Positions 33,671 through 46,364 of a DNA stretch of 64,000 bases are shown in pieces. Each line of letters starts with the position of its first letter. Positions within the stretch are counted from its first letter, which is position 1. Origin of the DNA: Anticarsia gemmatalis (lineage: Eukaryota; Arthropoda; Insecta; Lepidoptera; Erebidae). The translations under genes were made by a program, and so were the position numbers. Where the stretch lies: NCBI RefSeq assembly GCF_050436995.1, contig NC_134770.1:5280501-5344500 (forward strand). Reading direction: 5' to 3'. Below the pieces are notes generated by a model. It worked only from the letters and a program-made list of their open reading frames with translations. It did not search any database and was not told where the DNA came from.

Positions 33671-36600
33671 TGAATCACAACGAAGCAAAATAATACCAAT
33701 TAAACACCACTACACCATTATATTTACGTAATAATATTAAATTCGCGTGCCATTTTCGACTCTATGGCATAGAAATAAGAATAAAGATGACGAATTTAAC
33801 TGTAAATTGTGTACGAGTACTTAAAATCGTGACGCGTTTTTGAGTGACGAGTTAACTAGTTTTATGAATGAAACACAGTTTAGTGCGGGTTCTTTCCATA
33901 AGTTATTGTAATGTTTAGTGGGACGATGTTTGTTATTATTATTATTAAAAGGAGTTTCTCTTAATTTAGGGTATAACCACACAAGTAAACTAAGAGCACT
34001 AAGATGGACTCTACCTACGTGTTACCTAAATTGCTGCACGCTGCTGAAGTTTATATGTATCATAATTGATCGTACATTGTAAAACAGTAGCATTTGTACG
34101 AAGAAACTGCTTTAAGAATATGAAAAGCAAATAAAACTATTGTATAATCTCATTCTCAAGGTATTAATTTGAGACAGGAGGACAATAACTAAAATCTTAG
34201 ATAAAAATGTTTCTATCCAAGGTTCTGATAAAGTAATATGTTGTAAGGTGGCTTTGATTTCAGCAATATCAATCAATTTTAAAAGGTGTTACAGATTTCA
34301 GGATGTCTTAACCTAATTTCGTCATTATTTCAATTTGCTGCCACTTTTTACGAGTACAGCTATCGATTAAAAGACAAGAGAATTAATAAACCAGATGATA
34401 TTATTTTTATTACTTAATTTTTTACCAGATGATTGCATTTATTGCTTAAAAAATACTGGACTTTGTACTCACTTACTCTTACTACTCTTCACTAAGGTAG
34501 GTACTCTAACTTTATTTTTACGTGGAAACAGAATAATTCCTTCCTAAAACAAATCCTAAAATTGTAAGTGTCTATTTAACTGTAACGTGAAGCTATTTAT
34601 AATCTATCAGCGACCATTTCTATTAAATTTATATTAAATATAATATTTAAACAAATCCAAGTCAATTCTGAACTGAGGGTCTGTTGGCATTAAAATTTCT
34701 ATACTTTTAGCTCCATATTGGGCTATAAAGTGAATCGATTAACCAACGCTCATAATAAATATTTCCTTCTTTAGCAGTTTTATTCTTTTTCATTTACCAA
34801 AGTGGCCAGTCTCACGTTGTTGTTAAATTACTAGTATTTACTTTAAAATCACTTGACCTGACATCTAGCGGGAATACCGGTCACCTAAGTTTAAACCAGT
34901 TTGCCAGATTTCAACCACCTGACTATCCGTTACATACGTGAAATTAAGTAGGTTTTTAGGCTTAATAGGTGAACTTGAAAAGAGCGGCCATGAAATTCTT
35001 ACTTTGGCCGGCCACTTGGTGGAGAGCTAGGGTATGTACGATTTATGTTATCTAGATTATAGTTAGTTGACAATTCTTCTAAAAATGAGTGGCTGCATCA
35101 AACAGGCCACCATAAGCTGTAAGTATAAACCTACGAATCAATAATGTTCTTAATGATGTTTGTATATTTTTACCAGCCACAAACCATGGATTTACTAGTA
35201 AGTTGTATAACTATGTAAAAGCCTTCTAATAAGACTCTACGTCCATTTCTAAACTGAAGGACGATTTTTCATAACTACCGAGGACATAACTACTGAAAAA
35301 TTTTACATCAAAAAGTTTATGCCTCTAGCCTGTTTCACCTTTTTTTTTCAAGTTATTTCAGAGGTAAACGTTTGATACTCTATAATACCGAGCGTAAAAA
35401 ATCGCGCTACGGTTTGTATATTTTTGTATATGCAACAACTATCATTAAAGTCAATATTTATTGTGATGTTTTTCTCAGAACATAACATGACGTGTCAGTT
35501 TATGATCATTGACTAATAGTGTAAATTGTTTGAACTCTGAAACTGTAGTCACTGTGATTGCTTCTGGTTAGAGCGGTTACAGTGTATGAATAATCGCAAT
35601 TTAAAATCATTTATACAAAACAGTCTATAGTATGTGAAAGTCCGAAATGAAAGACCGAACTACATAGAACAGCAGAATAGATAATTAACCAATACAAGTA
35701 ATAGAACTAAACCCTTAAAATATATTTAATTTTCTTTCATAATTTTTTTTAAAAGACAACTCCCGCATGCCGCTCTAAGAATTGCTCTTGTGTCGCGGGA
35801 ACTTTTACAAACATACAAATAACGAACACAATCTACAACCACGAAAAAAAAATGGTGGTCCCGTGTGGGAATCGAACCCAGATATACCGGCGCAATGGTA
35901 GCGGCGTGGTGACCTAAACCACTACGCCACGGAGGCTACTAGCTGACATTAAGTACTCAACTAATTCTTTCAATTAGTAGCCATTGTGATAAGAATTGTT
36001 AACAAGCATAGGAATAAGTATTTTTATTGGCACCTATTTAAGGATATTGTTATTCATAATTGTGGCAATAGTCTAGCCTAAACCTATTTCCTCGATGTGA
36101 ACACCTGGTATTGATTTAGCATTTAAAGTATTATTTCAACAACTATAGCTGTAGGCTATTAATATCAAACTTAATGATAGCAACATTGATTTAATCAATC
36201 AATTTCAAATCAGCCATCAAAAGTAGGAGCAAAGAGAATTCATCTTCAGACAACCTTGTCTATGACCTCTCAACGATTTTAATATAATTTACTGTTGGCA
36301 ATATGTTATTAAAATTCTCTGAAGGTTATAAAATATCTGATTATTTTAATTAAATAGTTTGTTTTGATTTGTAAATAAGAATGTTGCTTTAGAATTGATT
36401 GGTGTTTTAATAAAATATGTCAAGGTGTCATTTTAATGAACGTCATACGCTAGGTTTGCGAAGTTTCAAATTATACGAATAGACACCTATAATAATTGCA
36501 GTTTTTTTTTCGATTAGCTAGTGGTTTCTAGTTGGTGCAGCGATGATTTCAACACCCGAAGAAATTCTATTTAAAATTGTTGTTTACAGCTTGCGTGACA

Positions 36601-37479
36601 CCTATTTTGAATGTAGTATCGAATTCCTTTTCTTTGTCTAGATAGTAATTATTACCTACGAAAAATACACCATTCGTGGCAAAATGAAAAGTATTATAAA
36701 TTGTACAGCGCAATATTTTCAGCCCGTTTCTTAAGTTTTAATTGATAAATCTCTTGCTTCTGGGTCATAAAATTATAGCGTTGCATCTTTATTTTTAATT
36801 TTACTATGACTTCCGGTTTTTATCGTAGAGCTACCGGAAATTCTTGTTCTTTATTCCTAAATGACATGTAGCAATACATTTTATTGGCACATTAAGATAA
36901 TTTTATTACAGAAACATTGAATAGGTACTCAATAATTATATTACATTCATATTATTTATTAGCGACATAGTAAAATACTAATACTAATGTCTTATTACAA
37001 GCTGAGCAAATACATATTCAAGGCTTTTGATAATGTTCGGTAAAACCAGATTCAATGACCTATAATTAGATTTAAATTATAGAGAATTATCCGTAATTTT
37101 CAATTACATTTTACAACTTAAGTACAAAATTAATGTACCTAAGTCTATTACCTGTGTGTAGTTTCCGAAATTAATTAAATTCTAGTTTATCAGTGATTCA
37201 TATTATGATAATGTAAGTTAACTTTACTATTGACTAAATAAACAATCACCTATATAAGTAATTCAGTTTCATTCTTTTTTTTTATTAAGTGATTGCAGAA
37301 TTACTGTCCGCAAATAAAAAAAAAACAAATGTCAAAAAGCCCGCCGAAACTGCACGAAATACGAAATTCGAACTCCTAAGCCCTTTTTATTAAAAAACGA
37401 ATGCACAGAAACGCATTGACTAAACGCGGTGAGAGTGCGTTGACCCCTTGTCATATCGCACTGCGCGCTGCGGGCTAGT
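33671..37479. other. Non-coding stretch
   Basis: Contains SINE family A (35.75-35.94 kb). The segment TTGGTGGAGAGCTAGGGTAT at about 35018 resembles TTAGTTGGAGAGCCTTGGGA at about 41808, so it is probably an old repeat. No exons. Confidence 0.5.
35748..35938 (-). mobile_element. tRNA-derived SINE, family A
   Basis: Reverse copy: GACAACTCCCGCATG at the tail, then GCTCTTGTGTCGCGGG, the complement of the B-box (GGGAATCGAACCCA) and of the A-box (ACTACGCCACGGAGG). Confidence 0.8.
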
Positions 37480-37505
37480 CGATAAATCCCTGCGATTTAT
37501 CGATA
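37480..37505. promoter_or_regulatory. CGATAAATC palindrome overlapping a DRE (TATCGATA)
   Basis: Arms CGATAAATC (37480-37488) and GATTTATCG (37494-37502) are perfect with a 5-nt spacer, and the right arm runs into TATCGATA (37498-37505). Another TCGATAA lies near 37520. It sits in a locally GC-rich patch (CTGCGCGCTGCGGGC). TATCGATA is the DREF element and CGATA clusters are BEAF-type boundary sites in flies; promoter or boundary use here is inference. Confidence 0.4.
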
Positions 37506-37969
37506 TTCGTGTTGTGGGTCGATAACTGTAATACTTGCTTCAAGTTTTGTTTGTAGGGATTATAACTTCGGTGTTAGTGTGTCAAATTATTTTCATTGGC
37601 GTTGCGGTTATTTCTTATTTTTTGAAAAACTGGTTTTAGTAACACGTTTATCTCTGGTTTGTAATGACTGTGTATACCTAATATTTTTTATACCAAATAA
37701 TATACTTCTTATACTCGCCAATTTGTTAAAAAATTTAAAGTTTTAATTAATATAGTCCCCAAAAGTCACTTAACTACAATTATCACCATAAACAAAATCT
37801 CAGTTACAAGTTACGGACCCATTTTCTTACTCGTAATCCACAATTATTGTTGGATAAAGTAATTATACCTTTATCAAAAGTCAAAGTCTTTCTCATAAAT
37901 ATAAAATAATAAACATCGACACATCGCATCACTGCAAGGAGTACATAAAATAAAGGCAAGTCATAATAT

Positions 37970-38025
37970 CCTGCGGCCGCGCCGCGCGCTGGCGGCGTCG
38001 CACACGTGTTCACGAGCATCGTCTC
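37970..38025 (-). promoter_or_regulatory. GC-rich patch with a short minus-strand ORF start
   Basis: CCTGCGGCCGCGCCGCGCGC is followed by TGGCGGCGTCGCACACGTG. A minus-strand ATG (38019) reads MLVNTCATPPARGAAAG and then runs into AT-rich codons, so a first exon is possible but no donor is clear. It lies 0.5 kb from the CGATA palindrome. Confidence 0.2.
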
Positions 38026-38264
38026 ACTGCCTCTACTACAATGACTGATCTACATTTAGAACAGCTGTACAGGCATCAGCAGAAATATGTATTACAAACG
38101 GCCCACACTCGCTTCGCCAGGTTAAAAGAATTAGCCACCACCAGAAATATGTACCTCTATTACCATAGGCCTACACCCGGTTAAAAAAGTTATTTAACAA
38201 AAACTTTATTTTTCACATATAGACTTATAGACCTTAAATTTGAACCACTCTATTTATAAAAAAA

Positions 38265-38632
38265 ATGCATGAAAATCAGTTGCGTATTTTTAAAGATTTA
38301 AGCATACATAGGGACAACCGAAAGCGTCTTTGTTTTGTACTATGTGGTAAAATCTGTCACAAATTTATTGGACTTTTTGGTGTGAAAATACCAACTAAAT
38401 TTTCCTCATTAAACAATAATGATCCTAAAGATATTTTAAACGTAACAAACTGTAGTAATTTTCGTGCTTTTGTTGATAAAATTGTTGCTGAAAATATAAC
38501 AGTGTATACATATTGTTGCATCCGACTGTACACCATTAAATAACTACGTTTTAGTACGAGTAAGGCCACTTGGATTATCATTAATTTCTATATTTGGGAC
38601 TATTGATGGCTTTGAAGTTGAAACCACTAAAG
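38265..38632 (+). pseudogene. Coding-like segment with one frameshift and a splice donor, family unknown
   Basis: From ATG 38265 the frame reads a plausible soluble protein (MHENQLRIFKDLSIHRD at the start, DPKDILNVTNCSNFRAFVDK near residues 53-70) to about 38496. There the frame must shift by one base to continue as HIVASDCTPLNNYVLVRVRP and then ISIFGTIDGFEVETTK, ending exactly at a consensus donor (AAAG|GTAAGT, 38632/38633). If the extra base is real, this is a broken exon. If the second part uses its own acceptor (AACAG at 38489-38493), it could be a live exon. I do not recognise the family. Codons are AT-rich like the surroundings. Confidence 0.35.
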
Positions 38633-38787
38633 GTAAGTAATTGATAAAATCGACGCGATTACAGGCCCAAAAGCATAATACTAAGAAAGGTTGGTAAAAT
38701 ATAGTAATGTCGATAATTTAAGACTGTTTCTCCCCCTGCGGGTAAATTTCATAGATAGTTTATACTATACAAACCTTGCATGACTGA

Positions 38788-38880
38788 CCCCCGGTTTCTG
38801 AGTACATTTAGCGGTTTATCTATTCAATAGCGTTTAAACTCATATAAAAAAATTAAATGGGTACCTCAGAAATCGGGGGT
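38788..38880. mobile_element. Palindromic MITE, family F, internally deleted
   Basis: CCCCCGGTTTCTGAGTACAT on the left; ACCTCAGAAATCGGGGGT on the right. Part of the right arm is lost. Confidence 0.7.
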
Positions 38881-38892
38881 CAGGGTTCTTTG

Positions 38893-39020
38893 GAAATTCT
38901 TGAAGGTATGCAAAGTCCCCAACCCACAATTGGCCAGCGTGGTGGACTCAAGGCCTAACCACTCCCTCATTATGGAAAACCCTTGCCCAGCAGTGGGACA
39001 ATAACGGGTTTAATTTATAG
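38893..39020 (+). mobile_element. SINE family C, tail fragment
   Basis: TTGGCCAGCGTGGTGGACTC, AAGGCCTAACCACTCC and TTGCCCAGCAGTGGGACAAT. It sits 13 bp from a palindromic MITE. Confidence 0.6.
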
Positions 39021-39552
39021 TTTATTCTAAAGATAAAACTGATGGGTAAAGCAGAACATAAAATCCGAAATATTTCTCATTATGTAACCGACAATAACCA
39101 ATACAAAAACCTTTTAAAGAAACAGCAAATCCAATAAAAAAACATTTTTATCACACAAAGTACAGTTCCCATAAAATAACAGTAAAATATCACAGACGTA
39201 TTACATCTTATGACCTACTTCATTTACGAGGGTATGCCCTAAGACGGGCGCAAGAGTAATATTGAAAACATGGCTGCAACTAGGCCATCAAGATTGTACT
39301 AAGCTCAATCACAGACACTAACCGTTAAGGAATGTTTACTAGAGCTGTGATAGCTACCGTACCCTAGTGGCCATATTTTTAATCGTATCAATCATTTTTA
39401 TGGATGACCAAATTCAACCTTGTAATTTTTTTTAGGCCAGTAACGGTTTCATATTCGGTCTTAAGTGAATAAATAACACTTAATATCATTGCTTAATATA
39501 TTTCCGATTAAAATTATTTTTGTATTTATGAATTCATTAATCATGGTTATAT

Positions 39553-39789
39553 CTATACTAATATTATGAAATTGTAGAGTTTGTATGTTCGTTTTGTTGG
39601 TGAGCTAATCTCAGGAACTACTGGTGCAAATTAAAAAGTTATTGAAGAAGGCTATAGGCTATGTCATATAGCCTATAGCCTTCTACTATTTTCTACTTCT
39701 ATCACACTACGACCAATAGGAGCAGGGCACCAGTAAAAAATTACACCAAATCGGGGAAAATTATCACCCATTCCCTCTTATGCGACGCA
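39553..39789 (+). mobile_element. Lep1-type Helitron, decayed, with foldback
   Basis: Retains CTATACTAATATTATG, CTAATCTCAGGAACTACTGG and GACCAATAGGAGCAGGGCAC, and lacks the 3' end. An internal 17-bp perfect inverted repeat (39646-39662 against 39668-39684) is not in the other copies. Confidence 0.65.
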
Positions 39790-40239
39790 ATTACGAATAA
39801 AATGCAGCTTACAATTAAGTTACATCACTATTCATAATTCCAAAATGGAAGAAAAGAGTCCAAATGAGAAAAATAAACAATAACAAAGTATTATGTATCT
39901 TTAAAAGGCACGTATGTGGACCGCGACTACGATGACACTTTGTTGAATGTTCACACAGTGTGTTTATCTACAAACATGGAATAAAGTTGCGACACCGTAT
40001 TCTTGAACCATTTGTAAAGCTTTACGTTACTACGCAAAATAAAAGTAATAAATTACGATTTGTATGGTCAAATAAACGTTTGCTTATTCAAATAATTACT
40101 TAACGCAATAAATTGTTCTTAAATTAAAACTTAAATTTATTTTATTGAGGTAAAGTTCAACAGATATAAAATTAAGATAAAGCCGAGCTGTCAATTTAAT
40201 TCAATATTCGATATAGGAATTCCGATTCGGATGAAGGAT

Positions 40240-40320
40240 AAAGTTAGAAAATGGCCGCCAACAGGGCGCGGTCGTCCCAAATTACACAGGATCCGTTGGT
40301 CGCCTCGTCGCCGCGTATTT
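40240..40320. promoter_or_regulatory. GC-rich patch with a short plus-strand ORF
   Basis: AAAATGGCCGCCAACAGG opens MAANRARSSQITQDPLVA, then SSPRIFGNHH and a stop. The GTCGCCTCGTCGCCGCG segment is CpG-rich. Could be a promoter-proximal sequence with a GCCAT (Pho/YY1) core; nothing further supports a gene. Confidence 0.2.
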
Positions 40321-40879
40321 TTGGTAATCACCATTAATTATTATCGTCTTTCCACTGTTGTGTTAAACTGTTTATTCATTTCCGAGGTTTTTATTGCGTG
40401 CTACAAATTTATGTCGGGTTGAAACAATAAATTAACACTATGGTCCACGTAGCGTCAAATTTTAATTAGATGGGACAGCATTCCAGAGACAATAAGTTTA
40501 ATTTTAGAATGTCTTTGTGCATCCAGAGACAATTAAAAAAGCAATCCGTGTTAAATCAAGTTATTTTAAACAAAATAATATCTGCTTTTAGGTAGATGAA
40601 AGTAAATACAAACCTAATTCATTGATTCCATTATACATTGACAGTGTAAAGAGGTCGTTATTTTGATTTCAGCATCACGTTTTTCCGTACCTTAAGGCGA
40701 CTTGTGAATTACTTTTGCTCACTTTAGAAAGCTTAGAGCTAGAGCAACAGCATCCTACGATAGGCTAAATAAAAACAACTAAACAGATTGTCAATGGTGT
40801 TTAAATTTCAATTGACTTATTCAGTAATTTACAAAAGATACTCTTTTTTTTAGATACGCGGCAGTCAAATTTAAAGTTT

Positions 40880-40985
40880 GAGTATAGCACTTATGCTATC
40901 CCCAACCCACCACTTGGCCAGTGTTACCCATTTCTCGTTCGGGAGACCTATGTCCACCAGTGGCACGAAAAGGGGTTAAAAAAGA
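40880..40985 (+). mobile_element. SINE family C, badly decayed tail
   Basis: Retains CCCAACCCACCACTTGGCCA and TCCACCAGTGGCACGAAAAG with deletions between. Confidence 0.5.
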
Positions 40986-41151
40986 ACCTGTTACTACTAG
41001 CAACATCAAATTTGCTTCTGATTCTAAGCGTGACGGAAAATCTCCGTTTTAATGGCTTAGCTTTTAATATAATTCTTATAAATTCATAACCAACAAAGTA
41101 TGTATTTTCACCAGACATATAAGTAACACACTCCTTCGAGCAGATGTTTGC

Positions 41152-41167
41152 GTTTTGGCGCCAAAAC
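41152..41167. promoter_or_regulatory. Palindromic E2F-type site
   Basis: GTTTTGGCGCCAAAAC is a perfect 16-bp palindrome made of two opposed TTTGGCGC E2F/DP half-sites, in AT-rich DNA where such a GC core is rare. No exon adjoins it. Confidence 0.35.
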
Positions 41168-41892
41168 CGAACGCACCAATTATCACTTGAGCGAATCGTA
41201 TGTATATCGTATAATTAAGAACGCATTGCTAAACCGTGAACGCATTCGCCTTGTGACGTCAGTATTTAACGAGAAAAACTGTAGTTTGTTTCTTTAATAG
41301 CTAGATTTTAAAATAATAAGCTGAAATGCCTTGAAATTGGTAATCATAGCACGCATTAGAGACTGATATGGCCTACCTTCGACAAAGAGCCCCTAAAATG
41401 CAATGGCTGCTAATAAAAAAAATAGTTTTACGTTTTTTTTTTGTTGACAGTAGGTAATGGAGGAATCAGTAAAGAACAATTAATTATCTGCTGATATAAT
41501 GTCAGGATGGAAAATCGATCGAAAAGCCGAGAACACGGACTTATAATTACGAAGGTTTAATTGTATTAATTAAAACAATACCACGTCTCAGTTGACTAGA
41601 ATGTAAAAAAGAACTAGTACCTACTGTATTAAAACCTCTATTTATTTGTTAATTAAGAACCGGATGACTTGAGAAAAACTTAACTATGTGTACGACCTTG
41701 CTGAAAGATGTAATAAAATGTCTATGACATACGCGTAAAGGCACTTCGTTTCTAAAAGGTACGTGTATTTTTAACTGCTTGTTGTAAGATGGTTGCTATA
41801 GTCCATCAACTTAGTTGGAGAGCCTTGGGATGTACAAGTTATCTACATTAGGTACCGTACATTTATTTATTCATCTTTTTTTTCTTTTTTTT

Positions 41893-42092
41893 AAAGACAA
41901 CTCCCGCACTAAGTACTGCTTTTATGTCGCGGGGACTTTTACAATCATACAAACAACGGACACAAAGTACAATCAGACTCGAATCAATTATTTGTGGATC
42001 GCAAAAATAATTGTTCCGTGTGGGAATCGAACCCACGACGACACTGGTAGTGGCGTGGTGACCACTTTAACCACTGCGCCACGGAGGCCGGC
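41893..42092 (-). mobile_element. tRNA-derived SINE, family A
   Basis: Reverse copy, nearly full length, from AAAGACAACTCCCGCAC to CTGCGCCACGGAGGC. The ORF over it (41815-42147) is a by-product. Confidence 0.8.
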
Positions 42093-43368
42093 AGAATCAT
42101 TCTCATTGATAGTCATCCAATCTTATAACAAAATCTATTATCCGTAGCCTTAAATGTTTTTAAAGTCCAGACAGTAACTGAACATTTATTGTTAGTAATA
42201 ATTTTACTCAATCACAATAAACATATAATAATCAGCTTATTAATATGTTAATGTAATAGTATATTTACGTGATTATTTCAGAATATTTGAGCGTTTTAGT
42301 TGAACAATCTGCGATGATTACCTGTAAAGAAATAAAAGAAAACATTAATATTAGTTAAATAAAGTTGTTAACGACTAATGTGTGACATGTACAGTAGGAC
42401 AAAACTATAAATTATTCAAGACAGGTACAAGTCGTTATCTTCGCTATCAAAATAACTCGTAGTGTCCGTGTAACTACCGTGGACATTATTTTTATTGTTA
42501 TTTCGGAGGCTTAACAAGAATATTGTAGAACCTCTTTAATATTTTCGTGTATTGATAAAGGCGCTAGAAGATCCTTAATATTCTGTTAAAGTTTTACTGT
42601 CCTGCTGGACAAGGGATTCCGGCCAATTTCGGAATGCTAGAGCGAATTAGTTTAAACTGCTTCTTTAAAGTTAGTTAGTCCTTTTGAAATATGATGTTTA
42701 TTCCTCTTTTGTGAATTGAATTTTAGGTCAAAAAACTAATTTGGAACAATAATTTGTTTTTTTTTGTTTTTTTCTGATAATTTTTGCGTCTGTGGTAAAC
42801 ATTTGATCCGACTCCATACTTAGATTAGACTCTATGTGATATTAAATGAAAACACTATATCCAGTAAAATTCAGATTATGTCTAAATGTATGAGCTAAGC
42901 TTAAATCTACGAACATTTAAACATATAACAACAAAGCCTCCTTTGAAACAAACGTATTTCTAACATCTAAGTATAATGATGTATTAATTAAGGCAAACAA
43001 CATAGTGTTTGTCACAGCGTGGGCGCCATTACGGTGTAATGTAAAACGCGGCAAATATGCAGTAGGTAGAATGTTGATTTTTATTTCTTTGTTCTTGAGT
43101 TGATTTCCCTGCGGCTTTGTTTGGAAACGTGGACTATTAGCTACTAGTTATTATTTTAAATTAAGTAGTTTTTATGTTGTTTATGTAAGCATCGTAGGTA
43201 ATAATGACAATTTGTAAAAAAATAGTCTTGAAAGGCAGACACCATGAACCAAATAAGGGTTCTGTTTTCGCCTTTTGAGCTACGGAATCCTAGCAATGAT
43301 ATGCAATCTACAAACTTTAAATGTGATTTAGGTTTTGCATCGTAAACTTAAATAAGACTTAAGTTATC

Positions 43369-43642
43369 TATACTAATATTATAATTATATTTATAATTTA
43401 TATACTTAATATTATAAAGCTGAAGAGTTTGTTTGTTTGTTTGTTTGAACGCGCTAATCTCAGGAACTACTGGTCCGATTTGAAAAATTCTTTCAGTGTT
43501 AGATAGCCCATTTATCGAGGTAGGCTATATATCATCACGCTACGACCAATAGGAGCAGAGTACCCGTGAAAAATGTTAAAAAAAACGGGGAAAATTATGA
43601 TTCTCTTATATGACGCAAGCGAAGTTGCGCGGGTCAGCTAGT
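43369..43642 (+). mobile_element. Lep1-type non-autonomous Helitron
   Basis: Full ends (CTATACTAATATTATAAT to GGTCAGCTAGT) with a small AT-rich insertion or duplication near the 5' end, so the AATATTATAAAGCTGAAG start appears twice. Confidence 0.75.
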
Positions 43643-45546
43643 ATTATATAATGTGATTGCTTTTTCTAGGCATATATTGATTAATTTCGTTATATTATCT
43701 TTCTGTGTATAAATAATGTGTTCTTTAAAGTTTTATTAAATAAATCAATTTTATTCTCACGCAAATAACAAACAGTATTATCAAGTATTTTGTGCAAAAA
43801 GATTAAAAGATAACTTGTCCTAATTAAAATGTCAGTCCTCTGTTACATATTAAATAGCTTCAACAAAATAATAAGGCGATTTATATTCCCTGTGTTAATT
43901 GTTTGTCAAAGAGTATTACTTATGTAGTAAATAAGTTAAGATCGCTCTTCTCACAAGTTATATTTAGCAAATGACTTCACGATCATCAATCATTGAGTTT
44001 TAAAAGTAATTTCAGTTCAGTTACAAATGCAAATTGGAGCATAAAGACTTCTGAGTTACCATTGTGAAAAATTGGAATATTCGTGTACTTGTTCGGCTCG
44101 AATTGTGTTAACAATATTCAGACGTAGAATAACTTATGCTGTATCAAACCAAGAGCTTTATTTCGATTCTATGTTTTAAATTACTAAACTGAAATAAACC
44201 TCATTGTCGGCAATAAATCAAAATGTAGACGTATTTCTATTTTCTTAATTCTAATAAAAAAATACCTAAGTATGAGGATTACACACAAAATGTACAAAAT
44301 GTTTATTGATTCGTTTTCCAGATTTACCAAAAGTTTTTTATCTAATTCTTAGTAATAATACAATGATACAGATTCATAGAACCTACTTGTAATTTTCCAC
44401 GCAAAATGTAGCTTTTAATATAAAACACTTCAGAAATCAACCGTTTAACCTACCATAACATAACCAACAAATCAATGTTGCCAGTGTTAAATATGCCACA
44501 AAAGCTATCAAATTACCCCGCAAATTGTCATCTACCCACAACGTAATGCAACACTGACAAAACGACAGTCTTACTTTCGAACATCGAGAGTGAAATCAGT
44601 CCCCTGCGACTAAATACTAAATACCCTGCAGTCCATATTTCCATAGAGATCGGTATTCATTGCACGAACCGCAGTTGTGTGCACCGCTTTATGCATACTG
44701 ATATTAATGTGTACTGGCCGTAATTATTAATACTTAACGTTTTGAATTTAGAATGTTTTACTGGCTGGTGTAGAAGAGTTTCTTAATGTTATAAAAATAT
44801 AATTTCCTTTTTCATTGATATTAAAAAGATTTTCAATAAAATGGCATTTAAACATTATTTTTTGATTAAACACGTTACTGCCTTTCCTAATATTTAAGTG
44901 ATTTATGTAATTAATTCACAAATACTGACTAATCTCACAGAAATTTAATAATATTTATTTAATTTCAAATCAAATTCATAATACTGATAATGCTAGTTTA
45001 AAATATATTATATTAATTATCTGTGGTTTAGCCATTGTGTAATGCGGTTGATACTTCAAATCAAATACAAATAATATATATTCAGTTCATACATTAATCA
45101 TTACGTCTTTTATTGTATATCTAAGCACGTGTTTATAACACAGATAAAACAATATTTTCCGCAAGCATAATAAAATACCTACTCCACAGGGAAACTCCTC
45201 AGTACTCTACCACGCGCTTTAATTCATATAATTAAAACCTACTTTTTGCTCCACTTAATTTGCAATACACCATGATTAATGTCTTCTTATTACACAAATA
45301 AATTTATTTCCCGGCTCGAAACAAACAAACATTAGTTTATTAACAAGCCTGTTGAAATGTTACAATTATTATTCATTAAATTAATGAAAAGATGAATGTT
45401 TTTATACTTCCTTAATTAAGATAATGTTGAATAGTTTTTATACAAATACAAATAAACAAATGATCCATGTCTATAAATGAAGACCTCACGAACCACAATC
45501 TGTATTCGTAGATAGGTTTTCTTTGACATTGTATTACTTATTACAT

Positions 45547-45765
45547 CTATACTAATATTATAAAATTGTAGAGTTTGTCTGTATGTTTGGTTGATCGCGC
45601 TAACCTCAAGAACTACTGGTGCTAATTGAAAAATTCTTACTATTGGATAGCCTATTTATTGAGGAAGGCTATGGGCCATATAACATCACGCTACATCCAA
45701 AAGGCTGCTCCTTTTGGGTACCAGTAAAAAATGTTACAAAAACGGGGAAAAATATGACCGATTGT
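45547..45765 (+). mobile_element. Lep1-type Helitron, 3'-truncated
   Basis: CTATACTAATATTATAAAAT, AAGAACTACTGGTGCTAATT and AACATCACGCTACATCC. It carries a local inverted repeat (CCAAAAGGCTGCTCCTTTTGG split around 45700) and stops before the GCAAGCGAAG end. Confidence 0.6.
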
Positions 45766-46224
45766 ATGTACCACGTATGTATGACCCATGTACTATATTA
45801 GACTGCGCAAATAAAGTAGGTATTTATTAAGAAACACATAATATTATGTGTAAAAAAGCCATGTAAATGCATACATTTGTGAGGATGGATGTAGATATGG
45901 AAGTTGCTCTTTAATGCAAATCACGCAGTACGGATGATACACTTAATACACATCTAATTTATAAACTTGCTAGAAAACTGTTTGATCGGGAAGTTGCGAG
46001 CAGATTTATTAAACTGCTAAACTTTGACACAAAGGACAGTGTTGACTAGAAATAATATTTCACCCTACACCAGCTAAACCGGGTATTTCCACAAAGCTCC
46101 CCGTCACCACAGTTAATCAATGACAGCAAGTAGGTACTATATATAGATAGATAGTGACACAAACAATCACAAGCACTGCCGGTGACAGAGACGAATAGCG
46201 TGAAGGTTTCACAAACGAGTGCCC

Positions 46225-46262
46225 GACACGCTAGCGAAACACGACAACTGAAAAACAAGCTG
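46225..46262 (-). promoter_or_regulatory. Possible core promoter (initiator), minus strand
   Basis: TTTTTCAGTTGTCGTGTTTC on the minus strand contains the arthropod initiator TCAGTT and is followed by CpG-rich 5'-UTR-like sequence (CTAGCGTGTCGGGCACTCG). No TATA box is seen at the right distance. Confidence 0.25.
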
Positions 46263-46364
46263 TAGAATAAAAGTATTAAAATAAAAATGTGTTTTATACT
46301 GAAAATTGTTTTAGTTTAGATCCGATCTACCGTGAAAATAAATAAATGTTATTGGACAAAAGAA

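Larger units (their letters stand above)
39021..41892. other. Non-coding stretch with repeats
   Basis: Holds a Lep1 copy, a decayed SINE C tail, the CpG patch at 40.25 kb and the E2F palindrome at 41.15 kb, listed separately. No gene seen. Confidence 0.5.
42093..46224. other. Non-coding stretch with repeats
   Basis: Two Lep1 copies (43.4 and 45.5 kb). The remainder is AT-rich with no exon I can support. TCAGTC and TCAGTG initiator-like words occur near 44.56-44.60 kb without further context. Confidence 0.5.

Noticed and set aside
41815..42147. 110-codon plus ORF
   Set aside because: It runs through a reverse SINE A copy.
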